Shown here piece after piece: positions 1-4,577 of a stretch of DNA of 5,255 nucleotides (the first letter of the stretch is position 1; every line of letters starts with the position of its first letter). The notes below the pieces were generated by a model that ran no database searches, was not told where the DNA came from, and saw only the letters and a program-made list of their open reading frames with translations. A program made the position numbers and the translations under genes. This DNA comes from Deltaproteobacteria bacterium. Lineage in GTDB: Bacteria; Desulfobacterota; Dissulfuribacteria; Dissulfuribacterales; UBA3076. The stretch covers positions 1 to 5,255 of the forward strand of contig JAGGRV010000484.1 of assembly GCA_021159445.1 (NCBI GenBank). The letters are read 5' to 3'.

Positions 1-291
1 GAAGAAGACAGCAAAAAAGACATTAATTTGTTCAAGTTATTTATTGTACGTTCCTTATCTGATTTCGCAAAAGCATATGATTTTCCTGGCGCCCATAGAA
101 CAAGCAATATGATTGACCGTTTGATGAAAAGGATGGATCGGCATTTTTTCACGACCTGCTATTTTCACGGTTCTATCTTTTCTGCTGAACTCAATATACG
201 AGGCTGGGCACTTATTCACAATTTTGCACCGTCAAATCCATTAACAGTAAAAATCCGACCCCAGAGGGGCCGGCTTTGGTTTAACCCCTGA
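1..291 (+). pseudogene. C-terminal fragment of a transposase-like protein, broken by IS200
   Basis: The reading frame is open from base 1, so the gene begins outside the window; the TTG at 28 is not a convincing start. The visible protein runs through segments such as YDFPGAHRTSNMIDRLMKRM and RGWALIHNFAPSNP. From memory these resemble the C-terminal part of a widespread transposase-like or uncharacterised mobile protein; I cannot name the IS family. The protein-like character ends around LTVK (241-252). The last residues (IRPQRGRLWFNP, stop 289-291) are read from the hairpins of the adjoining IS200 right end, so the native C-terminus has been replaced. I could not find the missing 3' part on the far side of the IS (after about 895), which suggests later deletion or rearrangement. 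Sure that it is interrupted; unsure of its function. Confidence 0.55.
255..273. other. IS200 right-end hairpin
   Basis: CCGACCCC (255-262) and GGGGCCGG (266-273) pair over 8 bp, with one imperfect pair at 258/270, around an AGA loop. Size and layout match the left-end hairpin, so this is the likely right-end recognition structure. It sits a few bases from the point where the interrupted host gene loses coding sense. Confidence 0.65.
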
Positions 292-331
292 AAGGGGATG
301 AAATTGCCTTTTCCTCCAGAGGAGGAAAAGG
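285..331. repeat. Two tandem hairpins inside the IS200 right end
   Basis: CCCCT/AGGGG (285-289 with 293-297, GAA loop) is followed by a perfect 11-bp stem, CCTTTTCCTCC/GGAGGAAAAGG (307-317 with 321-331, AGA loop). They lie between the tnpA stop and the outer right-end hairpin. No U-tract follows on either strand, so they are more likely structural or transcript-stabilising than intrinsic terminators. Confidence 0.6.
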
Positions 332-372
332 TTGAGTTGCCCCTAAAATTGTTTATCATTAGTTTTAACGAC

Positions 373-780
373 TTACTTATCTCGGTCGTCCTGATATTTT
401 ACATATTTTCTTATCATTTCTGTGTCTAAGCCGACTGTATCAACGCAATAACCTCTGGCCCAGAAACGGTTACCCCAATAGGGTTGCTGACGTAATTTGC
501 GAAATTTATTCAAAACACGAATCGCTGTACGCCCTTTAACTATCCCCATAAGTTTCGAAACTGAAATTTTGGGAGGTATGAGTACCAGCAAGTGCACATG
601 GTCAACTTGAACATTTAACTCTATGATTTCACACTCTTGTTGTGAACAAAACGTCCTGGCACATTCTTCAACCTCTTCTGCGACTTCGCCCTTGAGTATC
701 TTGAACCTGTATTTGGGAGTCCAGACGATATGATATTGGCAATGCCAAACTGTTTGTAATAATTTACGGAATCTACTCAT
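373..780 (-). CDS. tnpA: IS200-type transposase TnpA (HUH/Y1)
   Basis: This 135-residue protein is a complete Y1 transposase of the IS200/IS605 family, which cuts and rejoins single-stranded DNA during 'peel and paste' transposition. The metal-binding HUH motif is visible as DHVHLLV, with His61 and His63. The nucleophilic tyrosine is Tyr126 in IRKYVKYQ, with Gln130 four residues on, matching the YxxxQ helix of characterised members. Other family marks are WHCQYHIVWTPKYR near the N-terminus and PYWGNRFWARGY at about 100-111. The length is at the short end of the normal range, and no frameshift is seen. Start ATG 780-778 is preceded by AAGGAG (787-792) at a 6-base spacing. That site and the start codon are buried in a long hairpin (778-832), so expression is probably very low, as known for IS200. 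All catalytic residues are present, so the protein is likely functional. Confidence 0.93.
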   Translation of the reverse strand: MSRFRKLLQTVWHCQYHIVWTPKYRFKILKGEVAEEVEECARTFCSQQECEIIELNVQVDHVHLLVLIPPKISVSKLMGIVKGRTAIRVLNKFRKLRQQPYWGNRFWARGYCVDTVGLDTEMIRKYVKYQDDRDK

Positions 781-832
781 TTGTTACTCCTTGGTTAAGT
801 TGTGGGACAACTCGACCTTGGAGTAACAAATG
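778..832 (-). promoter_or_regulatory. tnpA 5' UTR hairpin hiding the ribosome binding site and start codon
   Basis: Bases 778-790 and 820-832 are perfect 13-bp inverted repeats (CATTTGTTACTCC / GGAGTAACAAATG). An inner 6-bp stem (798-803 with 807-812) closes a GGG loop; the middle is partly paired. In the tnpA mRNA the 3' arm contains the AAGGAG site and the AUG itself, so ribosome entry should be blocked. A leader stem of this kind is established for IS200 translational repression; its action here is inferred from the sequence. Confidence 0.8.
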
Positions 833-834
833 TT

Positions 835-858
835 GTTCAGATGGTAAAACCACTGAAC
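835..858. repeat. Hairpin in IS200 left-end leader
   Basis: GTTCAG (835-840) pairs with CTGAAC (853-858) and TGGT (842-845) with ACCA (849-852). This gives a 10-bp stem with one bulged A (841) and an AAA loop. It lies between the tnpA leader hairpin and the outer left-end hairpin, so the left end is a chain of three stem-loops. Confidence 0.6.
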
Positions 859-863
859 TGTGA

Positions 864-886
864 CCTGGCCCAAAGGGCCAGGTTTT
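864..886 (+). other. IS200 left-end hairpin, also terminator-like on + strand
   Basis: CCTGGCCC (864-871) and GGGCCAGG (875-882) form a perfect 8-bp GC-rich stem around AAA. This is the expected TnpA recognition hairpin at the transposase-proximal end. Read on the plus strand it is followed by TTTT (883-886), so it could also terminate transcripts crossing the element antisense to tnpA. Confidence 0.7.
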
Positions 887-942
887 CTATGTTAGAATAA
901 AAAAGTTTTCTCTGCATTTTTTGGTCTCTGAGCTTTATCCCT

Positions 943-994
943 AATCCGTGCCTGCCGTGTCCAAAAATAAAAAGTAGTTATTTAATCTAGTCAA
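943..994 (+). repeat. Dispersed direct repeat, copy 1
   Basis: The shared core is AATCCGTG ... TCCAAAAATAAAA, then a TAGTTATT-type segment and CTAGTCAA. This copy carries an extra nine bases (CCTGCCGTG, a partial GTG duplication) between AATCCGTG and TCC. It sits directly upstream of the AbrB/RelE promoter. Copies 2 (1688-1736) and 3 (5156-5205) are in the same orientation. Confidence 0.75.
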
Positions 995-1023
995 TTATCC
1001 CCCAAATCGAGAGGAATTCCCAC

Positions 1024-1052
1024 TTGATATCATTCCCACATTCGGTTATTAT
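1024..1052 (+). promoter_or_regulatory. Sigma-70-like promoter of the AbrB/RelE operon
   Basis: TTGATA (1024-1029) and TATTAT (1047-1052) are separated by 17 bases, and each matches 5 of 6 consensus positions. Transcription would begin near 1059, leaving a leader of about 25 bases before ATG 1085. That argues against the upstream ATGs at 1064 and 1070 as starts. Confidence 0.55.
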
Positions 1053-1084
1053 TAAAATAATTTATGGAAATGGAGGTTCCGCCT

Positions 1085-1333
1085 ATGGATGTAATCAGCT
1101 TGACCATCGACTCCAAGAAACGCATCTCTCTGACCAAACTTCTCCCTCCCGGAAACATCCGTTCCGTTCGAGCCTACACGGATGGTCCTCGAATTGTACT
1201 CGAACCCATGATGGAGGTTCCGGTCGAGGAGGCTTGGCTTTTCGAAAATAGGAACGCCTTCAAGAAAGTCCTCACCGGGCTTTCTCAGAAGGGATCCGTC
1301 AAGCGCGGATCTTTTGCCAAGTATGCCAAATAG
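1085..1333 (+). CDS. AbrB-like antitoxin of a RelE/ParE-type TA pair
   Basis: This 82-residue protein is the likely antitoxin and autorepressor of the toxin gene that follows. Residues about 4-42 (LTIDSKKRISLTKLLPPG through RIVLEPMMEVP) have the pattern of an AbrB/SpoVT swapped-hairpin DNA-binding domain: a strand, an SKKRI turn, a proline, and a closing IVLEP strand. Residues about 46-82 (EEAWLFENRNAF ... GSFAKYAK) look like the flexible helix and tail by which RelB/Phd-type antitoxins wrap their toxins. I chose ATG 1085 because GGAGG (1072-1076) lies 8 bases upstream; the ATGs at 1064 and 1070 precede or overlap that site. The toxin starts 6 bases after the stop. Fold assignment is by eye; the antitoxin role rests mainly on context. 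Confidence 0.8.
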   Translation: MDVISLTIDSKKRISLTKLLPPGNIRSVRAYTDGPRIVLEPMMEVPVEEAWLFENRNAFKKVLTGLSQKGSVKRGSFAKYAK

Positions 1334-1339
1334 TGACTG

Positions 1340-1633
1340 ATGCACGAACTGATTTTCACGCCCCAAGCCGACGCCGACCTTCGGAAAATTGAAAACAACC
1401 CCTCACAAAGGAATATCCTCAAAGCCGTCAGGAAATGCCTTGGGTTTCTTGAAACCAACCTGCGGCATCCCTCTCTGAATACGCACGAATTTCGATCCCT
1501 CAAAGGGCCTAACGGGGAAAAGGTCCTCGAGGCATATGCCCAGCAGAAAACGCCCAGCGCCTACCGGGTCTTTTGGTATTATGGCCCTGAGAGAGGAATG
1601 ATTACGATCGTCGCCATAGCACATCATCCCTGA
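1340..1633 (+). CDS. RelE/ParE-superfamily toxin
   Basis: This 97-residue protein has the size and layout of a RelE/ParE toxin. It begins with a beta strand (HELIFTPQADADLRKIE), followed by helices, a central LNTHEFRSLKGPNGEKVLEAY segment, and the closing strands AYRVFWYYGPERGMITIVAI ending in HHP. RelE members cut mRNA on the ribosome, while ParE members poison gyrase; the sequence alone does not show which applies. Arg76 and the terminal His pair are candidate functional residues. The start ATG 1340 is 6 bases after the antitoxin stop with no strong ribosome binding site of its own, so translation is probably coupled and toxin output kept below antitoxin. No truncation is seen. Confidence 0.85.
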   Translation: MHELIFTPQADADLRKIENNPSQRNILKAVRKCLGFLETNLRHPSLNTHEFRSLKGPNGEKVLEAYAQQKTPSAYRVFWYYGPERGMITIVAIAHHP

Positions 1634-1687
1634 CAATCCATTTTTTCTTTCTTCACCAGATCATAAATTGAGGGATAGGTGTTTAGG

Positions 1688-1736
1688 AATCCGTGTCCAA
1701 AAATAAAAGATAGTTATTCAAGCTAGTCAACAACGT
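1688..1736 (+). repeat. Dispersed direct repeat, copy 2
   Basis: This copy reads AATCCGTGTCC, AAAAATAAAAGA, TAGTTATTCAAG, CTAGTCAACAACGT. It lacks the nine extra bases of copy 1 and shares CTAGTCAACAACGT with copy 3. It lies 54 bases after the RelE toxin stop, so copies 1 and 2 bracket the TA cassette. The rest of 1634-1798 is AT-rich with no gene seen. Confidence 0.75.
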
Positions 1737-1798
1737 CCCTCACATCATTATAAATATTTAACTAGCTGTTTTTAAAAAAGAAATTTTTTTGCTTGACA

Positions 1799-1824
1799 GG
1801 GGGAACATAGGATGTCCCCCTTTT
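1799..1824 (+). terminator. Terminator-like hairpin between convergent genes
   Basis: GGGGGAACAT (1799-1808) pairs with ATGTCCCCC (1812-1820), with one bulged A and an AGG loop, and is followed by TTTT. It would end plus-strand transcription from the AbrB/RelE operon. It abuts the stop of the GxxExxY gene (1825) and could also serve that gene on the minus strand. It is part of a short element, starting GCTTGACAGGG at 1791, that recurs inverted at 3099-3137. Confidence 0.6.
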
Positions 1825-2205
1825 CTACCCATTGACTATCCGAACTATTCCATCTTTCATAACAGGTACACCAAAATTCAACAGTAATCCCAACCTGATG
1901 CCCGAGAGCTTCAAATACGTCAGCAATTGAGCTCTATGAATTGGCTCAATCTTCTCGCATGCTTTCAATTCCAGGATGAGCATATTCTGGACAACAACGT
2001 CCAGACGATATCCACAATCAAGCTTCACGCCCTTATATCGAACAGGCAGAGGCATCTGACGATCAAAGGCGATTCCTCGTAAGGTCAGTTCATGGCACAT
2101 GCACTCTTCGTATGCTGATTCCAACAGCCCAGGTCCAAGGTGCTTATGTACTTCGATAGCCGCGCCAATAACCTTCTGGGTAACCTGGTTAATTCTTTCT
2201 GTCAT
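1825..2205 (-). CDS. GxxExxY-family protein (PD-(D/E)XK nuclease-like)
   Basis: This 126-residue protein carries the family's signature as GLLESAY (Gly26, Glu29, Tyr32) after IEVHKHLGPG. A PD-(D/E)XK-like core follows: Asp69 in GYRLDVVV, Glu79-x-Lys81 in LILELKA, and Gln93 in HRAQLLTYLKL, then GLLLNFG. These are the positions expected to form a nuclease active site, and all are present. The family is common in environmental bacteria, often in accessory regions, but its biological role is not established, so I assign no substrate. The length is normal. ATG 2205-2203 lacks a clear Shine-Dalgarno, and the preceding bases form a 7-bp hairpin (2207-2224). It is a single-gene unit, convergent with the RelE operon. 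Confidence 0.88.
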   Translation of the reverse strand: MTERINQVTQKVIGAAIEVHKHLGPGLLESAYEECMCHELTLRGIAFDRQMPLPVRYKGVKLDCGYRLDVVVQNMLILELKACEKIEPIHRAQLLTYLKLSGIRLGLLLNFGVPVMKDGIVRIVNG

Positions 2206-2206
2206 A

Positions 2207-2224
2207 ATCTTTTACCGAAAAGAT
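2207..2224 (-). promoter_or_regulatory. Small hairpin just before the GxxExxY start codon
   Basis: ATCTTTT (2207-2213) and AAAAGAT (2218-2224) are perfect 7-bp inverted repeats around ACCG, ending one base from the ATG. This occupies the place where a ribosome binding site would lie. It may modulate initiation or be a protein site, but the A/T-rich stem could also be chance. Confidence 0.3.
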
Positions 2225-2228
2225 GTCT

Positions 2229-2256
2229 CACCACTGAGACACAGAGATCACAGAGA
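2229..2256 (+). repeat. CACCACAGAG-type repeat, copy A
   Basis: CACCACTGAGACACAGAG followed by ATCACAGAGA. This imperfect repeat recurs at 3385-3414 (inverted), 3447-3474 (same orientation) and 3495-3518 (inverted). Similar tracts are, from memory, scattered through many bacterial genomes between genes. This copy lies just upstream of the GxxExxY gene. Confidence 0.7.
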
Positions 2257-2262
2257 AGGACT

Positions 2263-2298
2263 TTTCCCACTGCCAGGGAGATACCTGCCAGTGGGAAA
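2263..2298. repeat. 13-bp palindrome overlapping a repeated segment
   Basis: TTTCCCACTGCCA (2263-2275) pairs with TGCCAGTGGGAAA (2286-2298) at 12 of 13 positions, with a 10-base loop. The loop and right arm belong to the 36-base segment 2276-2311 that recurs at 3289-3324, so the stem-loop is tied to a dispersed element. The rest of 2299-2396 shows no gene. Confidence 0.6.
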
Positions 2299-2311
2299 TT
2301 CTATAGCAGCC
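2276..2311 (+). repeat. 36-base dispersed repeat, copy 1
   Basis: It begins GGGAGATACCTGCCAGTGG and ends AGCAGCC. It matches 3289-3324 at 32 of 36 positions in the same orientation, and the first 19 bases are identical. It lies between the GxxExxY gene and the DUF5615 toxin; the second copy lies beyond the DUF433 antitoxin, so the two bracket the DUF433/DUF5615 operon. Confidence 0.7.
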
Positions 2312-2396
2312 AACGCCCAGTCGCAAATAATCGACCTGTCCCCAATATCCACTTTTTTCGGGAAAAGCTCAAAGCTGAAAGGACGAAGGAAGGGGA

Positions 2397-2777
2397 CTAA
2401 ATTTGTTCGCTCGTCCTGAGAGGGAGAGAGCGCATACGAATCTGGCCTTCGGTCACGCTGACAATGATACCATCTTCAAACGGCTTTTGGTAATGGGTGA
2501 TTATCTCGTCCAGATAGCGATTTATCTTTTCGGGACGCATATTACGCAAACGAAAAATGATAACGCTTGGTAGCTTTGCTCCACTGGCTGCCATTAGCTC
2601 ACCGAAGTCGAGGTCATGAGTCAGGAGAATCCGGCCCTCATTCCGAGCCTTCTGCAAAATGACCGGATCTTGCATCCTGTCGAGCCCTTGGTCGTGCAAG
2701 TGCACCGCATCATATCCGAGACTCTGTAAGTGGGCCACTGTCTTCGGGGAAATGCCCATGTCGGCCAGGAATCTCAT
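2397..2777 (-). CDS. DUF5615-family PIN-like toxin
   Basis: This 126-residue protein is a DUF5615 (PIN-like, Mut7-C-related) protein, the usual toxin partner of DUF433 antitoxins. PIN-type acidic residues are visible: Asp6 in FLADMGIS, Asp37 in MQDPVILQKA, and Asp55/Asp57 in LLTHDLDFGEL. These are consistent with a metal-dependent RNase active site, although RNase activity is inferred from the fold. A conserved PSVIIFRLRNMRPEKIN segment follows at about 69-85. The C-terminal 30 residues are less conserved. Start ATG 2777-2775 overlaps the DUF433 stop by four bases (ATGA), and GGAG (2789-2792) lies upstream inside the antitoxin gene, so translation is coupled. All key acidic residues are intact, so it is likely functional. 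Confidence 0.87.
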   Translation of the reverse strand: MRFLADMGISPKTVAHLQSLGYDAVHLHDQGLDRMQDPVILQKARNEGRILLTHDLDFGELMAASGAKLPSVIIFRLRNMRPEKINRYLDEIITHYQKPFEDGIIVSVTEGQIRMRSLPLRTSEQI

Positions 2778-3010
2778 GCTGTCGCCAGCTCCAAAGTGTG
2801 GACAGTTTCCTCAGCCAGCCATGCAGCATAGCGAAGCGCTTGTCGGATATCCTCTGGCTCCAGGTATAGATATGCGTCAATGATCTCTTCAGCGCTCATC
2901 CCATTAGCAACCAGGTTGACAATCAAAGATACCGTTATACGCATCCCGCGAATGCAAGCGCGTCCGCCCATGACGTTTCGATCAAAAGTGATACGATCAA
3001 ATTCTAACAT
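2774..3010 (-). CDS. DUF433-family antitoxin
   Basis: This 78-residue protein is a DUF433 antitoxin, a helix-turn-helix type protein that would neutralise the adjacent PIN-like toxin and repress their operon. It opens with the family pattern LEFDRITFDRNVMGGRACIR (residues 2-21), then GMRITVSLIVNLVANGMS, EEIIDAYLYLEPEDIRQAL and the tail YAAWLAEE. I place the start at ATG 3010-3008 because a strong AAAGGAGGAGG (3015-3025) lies four bases upstream. A longer frame from TTG 3031 would read through that site and is unlikely. The gene overlaps the toxin by four bases. Length and motifs are complete. No clear promoter was found upstream, where the sequence is AT-rich and repeat-bearing. Confidence 0.88.
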   Translation of the reverse strand: MLEFDRITFDRNVMGGRACIRGMRITVSLIVNLVANGMSAEEIIDAYLYLEPEDIRQALRYAAWLAEETVHTLELATA

Positions 3011-3098
3011 AATGCCTCCTCCTTTGACCAAATACCTAACTTGAGCTTCTATCTTAACACCATATCATGAATTTAACCCGGCAACTGTTTTTTATCAT

Positions 3099-3137
3099 GG
3101 GGAAATAGGGAGCATTCTATATTGTCCCTGTCAAGCG
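3099..3137 (-). repeat. Short TTGACAGGG element, inverted copy
   Basis: Read on the minus strand this is GCTTGACAGGG, then a spacer ending ATAGAATGC, then TCCC. This parallels 1791-1820 on the plus strand, where GCTTGACAGGG is followed by ATAGGATG and TCCCC. AGGGA/TCCCT (3107-3111 with 3125-3129) can pair. TTGACA resembles a -35 box, but no good -10 lies 16-18 bases on. Confidence 0.4.
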
Positions 3138-3288
3138 CAAGTGCCGAAATTGGGAGACAGGGGAATAATCCCAAATTATGCACTTCAAATGCCGAACAAC
3201 GTTATTTTTTTAAAAATGACAAATGGTTACTATGAATCGTCTACGGATAAAAATGCACCTGAAAGGTGATACAGTTTCGCCATTAAAA

Positions 3289-3324
3289 GGGAGATACCTG
3301 CCAGTGGATAACTCTACAGCAGCC
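3289..3324 (+). repeat. 36-base dispersed repeat, copy 2
   Basis: It matches 2276-2311 at 32 of 36 positions. Here the left flank does not form the TTTCCCACTG palindrome seen at copy 1, so only the internal segment is shared. It is followed by two further hairpins. Confidence 0.7.
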
Positions 3325-3343
3325 CTTGGCTGCCAGGATCTTC

Positions 3344-3371
3344 TTGCCCATGGCCATCTCCCCATGGGCAA
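3344..3371. repeat. Perfect 10-bp palindrome
   Basis: TTGCCCATGG (3344-3353) and CCATGGGCAA (3362-3371) pair perfectly around an 8-base loop. An AT-rich, T-heavy run follows at 3372-3384, though the Ts do not start directly at the stem, so a terminator role on the plus strand is possible but not clear. Confidence 0.6.
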
Positions 3372-3379
3372 AAATTATT

Positions 3380-3414
<35 letters not shown>

Positions 3415-3446
3415 TAAAAAAATAATCTTACCACCCGTTCGCATTG

Positions 3447-3474
3447 CTCACTCGAGGCACAGAGATCACTGAGA
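3447..3474 (+). repeat. CACCACAGAG-type repeat, copy C
   Basis: CTCACTCGAGGCACAGAG followed by ATCACTGAGA: a more diverged copy in the same orientation as A. With copy D it forms an inverted pair that could fold into a long imperfect hairpin. Confidence 0.6.
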
Positions 3475-3494
3475 TAAAATAATTTTTCTTTATA

Positions 3495-3518
3495 TCCTCT
3501 GTGGCTCTGTGGTGAAAT
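3495..3518 (-). repeat. CACCACAGAG-type repeat, copy D (inverted)
   Basis: Read on the minus strand: ATTTCACCACAGAGCCACAG, then AGGA. It pairs with copy C across about 20 bases and lies directly beside the bidirectional terminator. Confidence 0.6.
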
Positions 3519-3548
3519 AAAAAGGGGGGCATGACGCCCCTTTTTTTT
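3519..3548. terminator. Bidirectional rho-independent terminator
   Basis: GGGGC (3526-3530) and GCCCC (3536-3540) form a stem around ATGAC. An A-rich run precedes it and eight Ts (3541-3548) follow, so the A/T arms extend the stem and give a U-tract in both directions. It lies 20 bases beyond the stop of the minus-strand Fn3/PKD fragment. Confidence 0.7.
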
Positions 3549-3568
3549 CGCTTTTATGGCTTAGGAAA

Positions 3569-4210
3569 TTAATTGGAAGATACGTTTGTTGGTTCGGCAG
3601 GAGGAATATCATTGACCGTCACTTGTAGGGATTGGCCTACACTGTGGCCATGGCCGTCGCTTACCGTGACGATCGCAGTGTAAATGTACGGAGGATCCTC
3701 CCCGGCTACCGCCTTATAAGTATGCACCACCTGGCTGCCGCTTCCATTGGCCGTCCCATCTCCAAAGCTGATTGTGTACGTCAATGCATCACCATCCGGA
3801 TCTGTTGCAGAGACGTTGAAGGTGGTCGTCTCGCCAGGATTATTCAGGCTGGATGGCGTTGCGGTAAAACTCTGAATTACCGGCGCATTGTTAGGCGACA
3901 AAGGTTGTGCGTCTGCATAGGCCGTTTGGCTATAGTTATTAGATATATCATAGCTGAAAGCCGAGTAGTAGTAATGCTTTGTTGGATCTAAGTTGGTGTG
4001 TACATAGGACATATTCTGACCTGGCGATCCCGCAATTTTCCTGTCATTGCCATTTGGAATAGATGATCCATCATACTTGTTTTGTGGATTCGTACCATCC
4101 GTCCTGTATCGAATCATGACACCGGCAAAATCAGTGTCCCCCAAATCCAGGTTGACGTGCCTGTGTTGGCTGACGGAAGCATAAAGGAATGGATTGTTTT
4201 TTATTTGCCA
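3569..4210 (-). pseudogene. Fn3/PKD surface-protein fragment, truncated at both ends
   Basis: The frame is open from a TAG at 4211-4213 to the TAA at 3569-3571. Counting from TTG 4144, residues about 1-82 resemble a fibronectin-III-like module (DTDFAGVMIRYRTDG ... YVHTNLDPTKHYYYSAFSYD). Residues about 87-178 form a PKD domain (NNAPVIQSFTATPSS, ATDPDGDALTY, SFGDGT, IVTVSDGHGH, LQVTVND). Such domains belong to large secreted or cell-surface proteins. There is no signal peptide or membrane anchor, no in-frame ATG before the domain, and no good ribosome binding site. The protein stops in PPAEPTNVSSN, the type of linker that normally opens another Fn3 module. It therefore looks like an internal slice of a larger gene, probably not expressed. 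A small secreted protein from TTG 4144 cannot be fully excluded. Confidence 0.65.
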
Positions 4211-4232
4211 CTATGATAAATTATTTTATATA
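4205..4232 (+). promoter_or_regulatory. Possible promoter of the TumE-type operon
   Basis: TTGCCA (4205-4210) and TATATA (4227-4232) are 16 bases apart in a strongly AT-rich stretch, 50 to 75 bases before the first gene. The match is moderate, and several other A/T hexamers nearby could serve as -10 boxes. Confidence 0.35.
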
Positions 4233-4280
4233 TCTTACATAATGTGAAGTTTTTTAGATCTAATTACGAGGGTATTAGAT

Positions 4281-4577
4281 ATGGGTACGACACTATTATT
4301 AAAAACAAAACATGGTATTGCTGATACAAAACCAATCATATTGGAAGCCTTGCAAGACCATATCAATTTTTCTTATGCCCGATTCCTGAAATTTGAAAGC
4401 GAGTGCAAAGAGTTTGAAAAAAAGTATAAAATGGATTCCGAATTCTTTTTAAACAAATTCGATTCAGGGGAGTTAGGAGATGACCTGCAATGGTTTGACT
4501 GGTATGCTTCTATTCGCGGAAAGAAACTTTGGGGGAAAAAATATCAGATACTAAGCGAAATATCATGGAACGAATAA
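4281..4577 (+). CDS. Small acidic protein, putative antitoxin of a TumE-like toxin
   Basis: This 98-residue protein has no named function that I recognise. The start ATG 4281 has GAGGG (4268-4272) 8 bases upstream. Residues about 12-60 are predicted largely helical, with a heptad-like charged stretch (FLKFESECKEFEKKYKMDSE) that may be a coiled coil. The C-terminal part carries a compact motif, FLNKFDSGELGDDLQWFDWYA (about 56-76), rich in acidic and aromatic residues, then a basic tail segment (RGKKLWGKKYQ). From memory, similar 'KYxM..EFxxxFxxGELGDD..WFxW' proteins precede small toxin-like genes elsewhere. It overlaps the following TumE-like gene by 13 bases, so the two are one operon and this is the likely antitoxin. 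No AbrB, HTH or RHH DNA-binding pattern is evident. Confidence 0.7.
   Translation: MGTTLLLKTKHGIADTKPIILEALQDHINFSYARFLKFESECKEFEKKYKMDSEFFLNKFDSGELGDDLQWFDWYASIRGKKLWGKKYQILSEISWNE

Larger units (their letters stand above)
250..895 (-). mobile_element. IS200/IS605-family insertion sequence (tnpA only)
   Basis: This is a short element with a single Y1 transposase gene on the minus strand and no tnpB. Such elements have no terminal inverted repeats and instead carry subterminal hairpins recognised by TnpA as single-stranded DNA. Here the left-end hairpin is at 864-882 and the right-end hairpin at 255-273; both are 8-bp stems with 3-base loops and G/C-rich arms, as expected of a matched end pair. 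The right end also has hairpins at 285-297 and 307-331. Exact ends were not resolved. The right boundary lies between about 245 and 254 because the coding sense of the interrupted gene stops there. The left boundary is somewhere in the A/T-rich stretch after 883. No target duplication is expected for this family. Confidence 0.85.

Noticed and set aside
1052..1636. Minus-strand frames across the AbrB/RelE genes
   Set aside because: They are antisense shadows; the plus-strand genes have a promoter, a Shine-Dalgarno site and recognisable families.
2099..2419. Plus-strand frames running out of the GxxExxY gene into the repeats
   Set aside because: They overlap a well-supported minus-strand gene and then read repeat DNA; no protein family features are seen.
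3183..3205. GCCGAACAACGTTA, reminiscent of an integron attC end
   Set aside because: No matching inverted partner with R''/R' sites was found, and genes lie on both strands, unlike an integron cassette array.
3632..3991. 119-codon plus-strand frame
   Set aside because: It is the antisense shadow of the Fn3/PKD fragment, whose domain motifs on the minus strand are clear.
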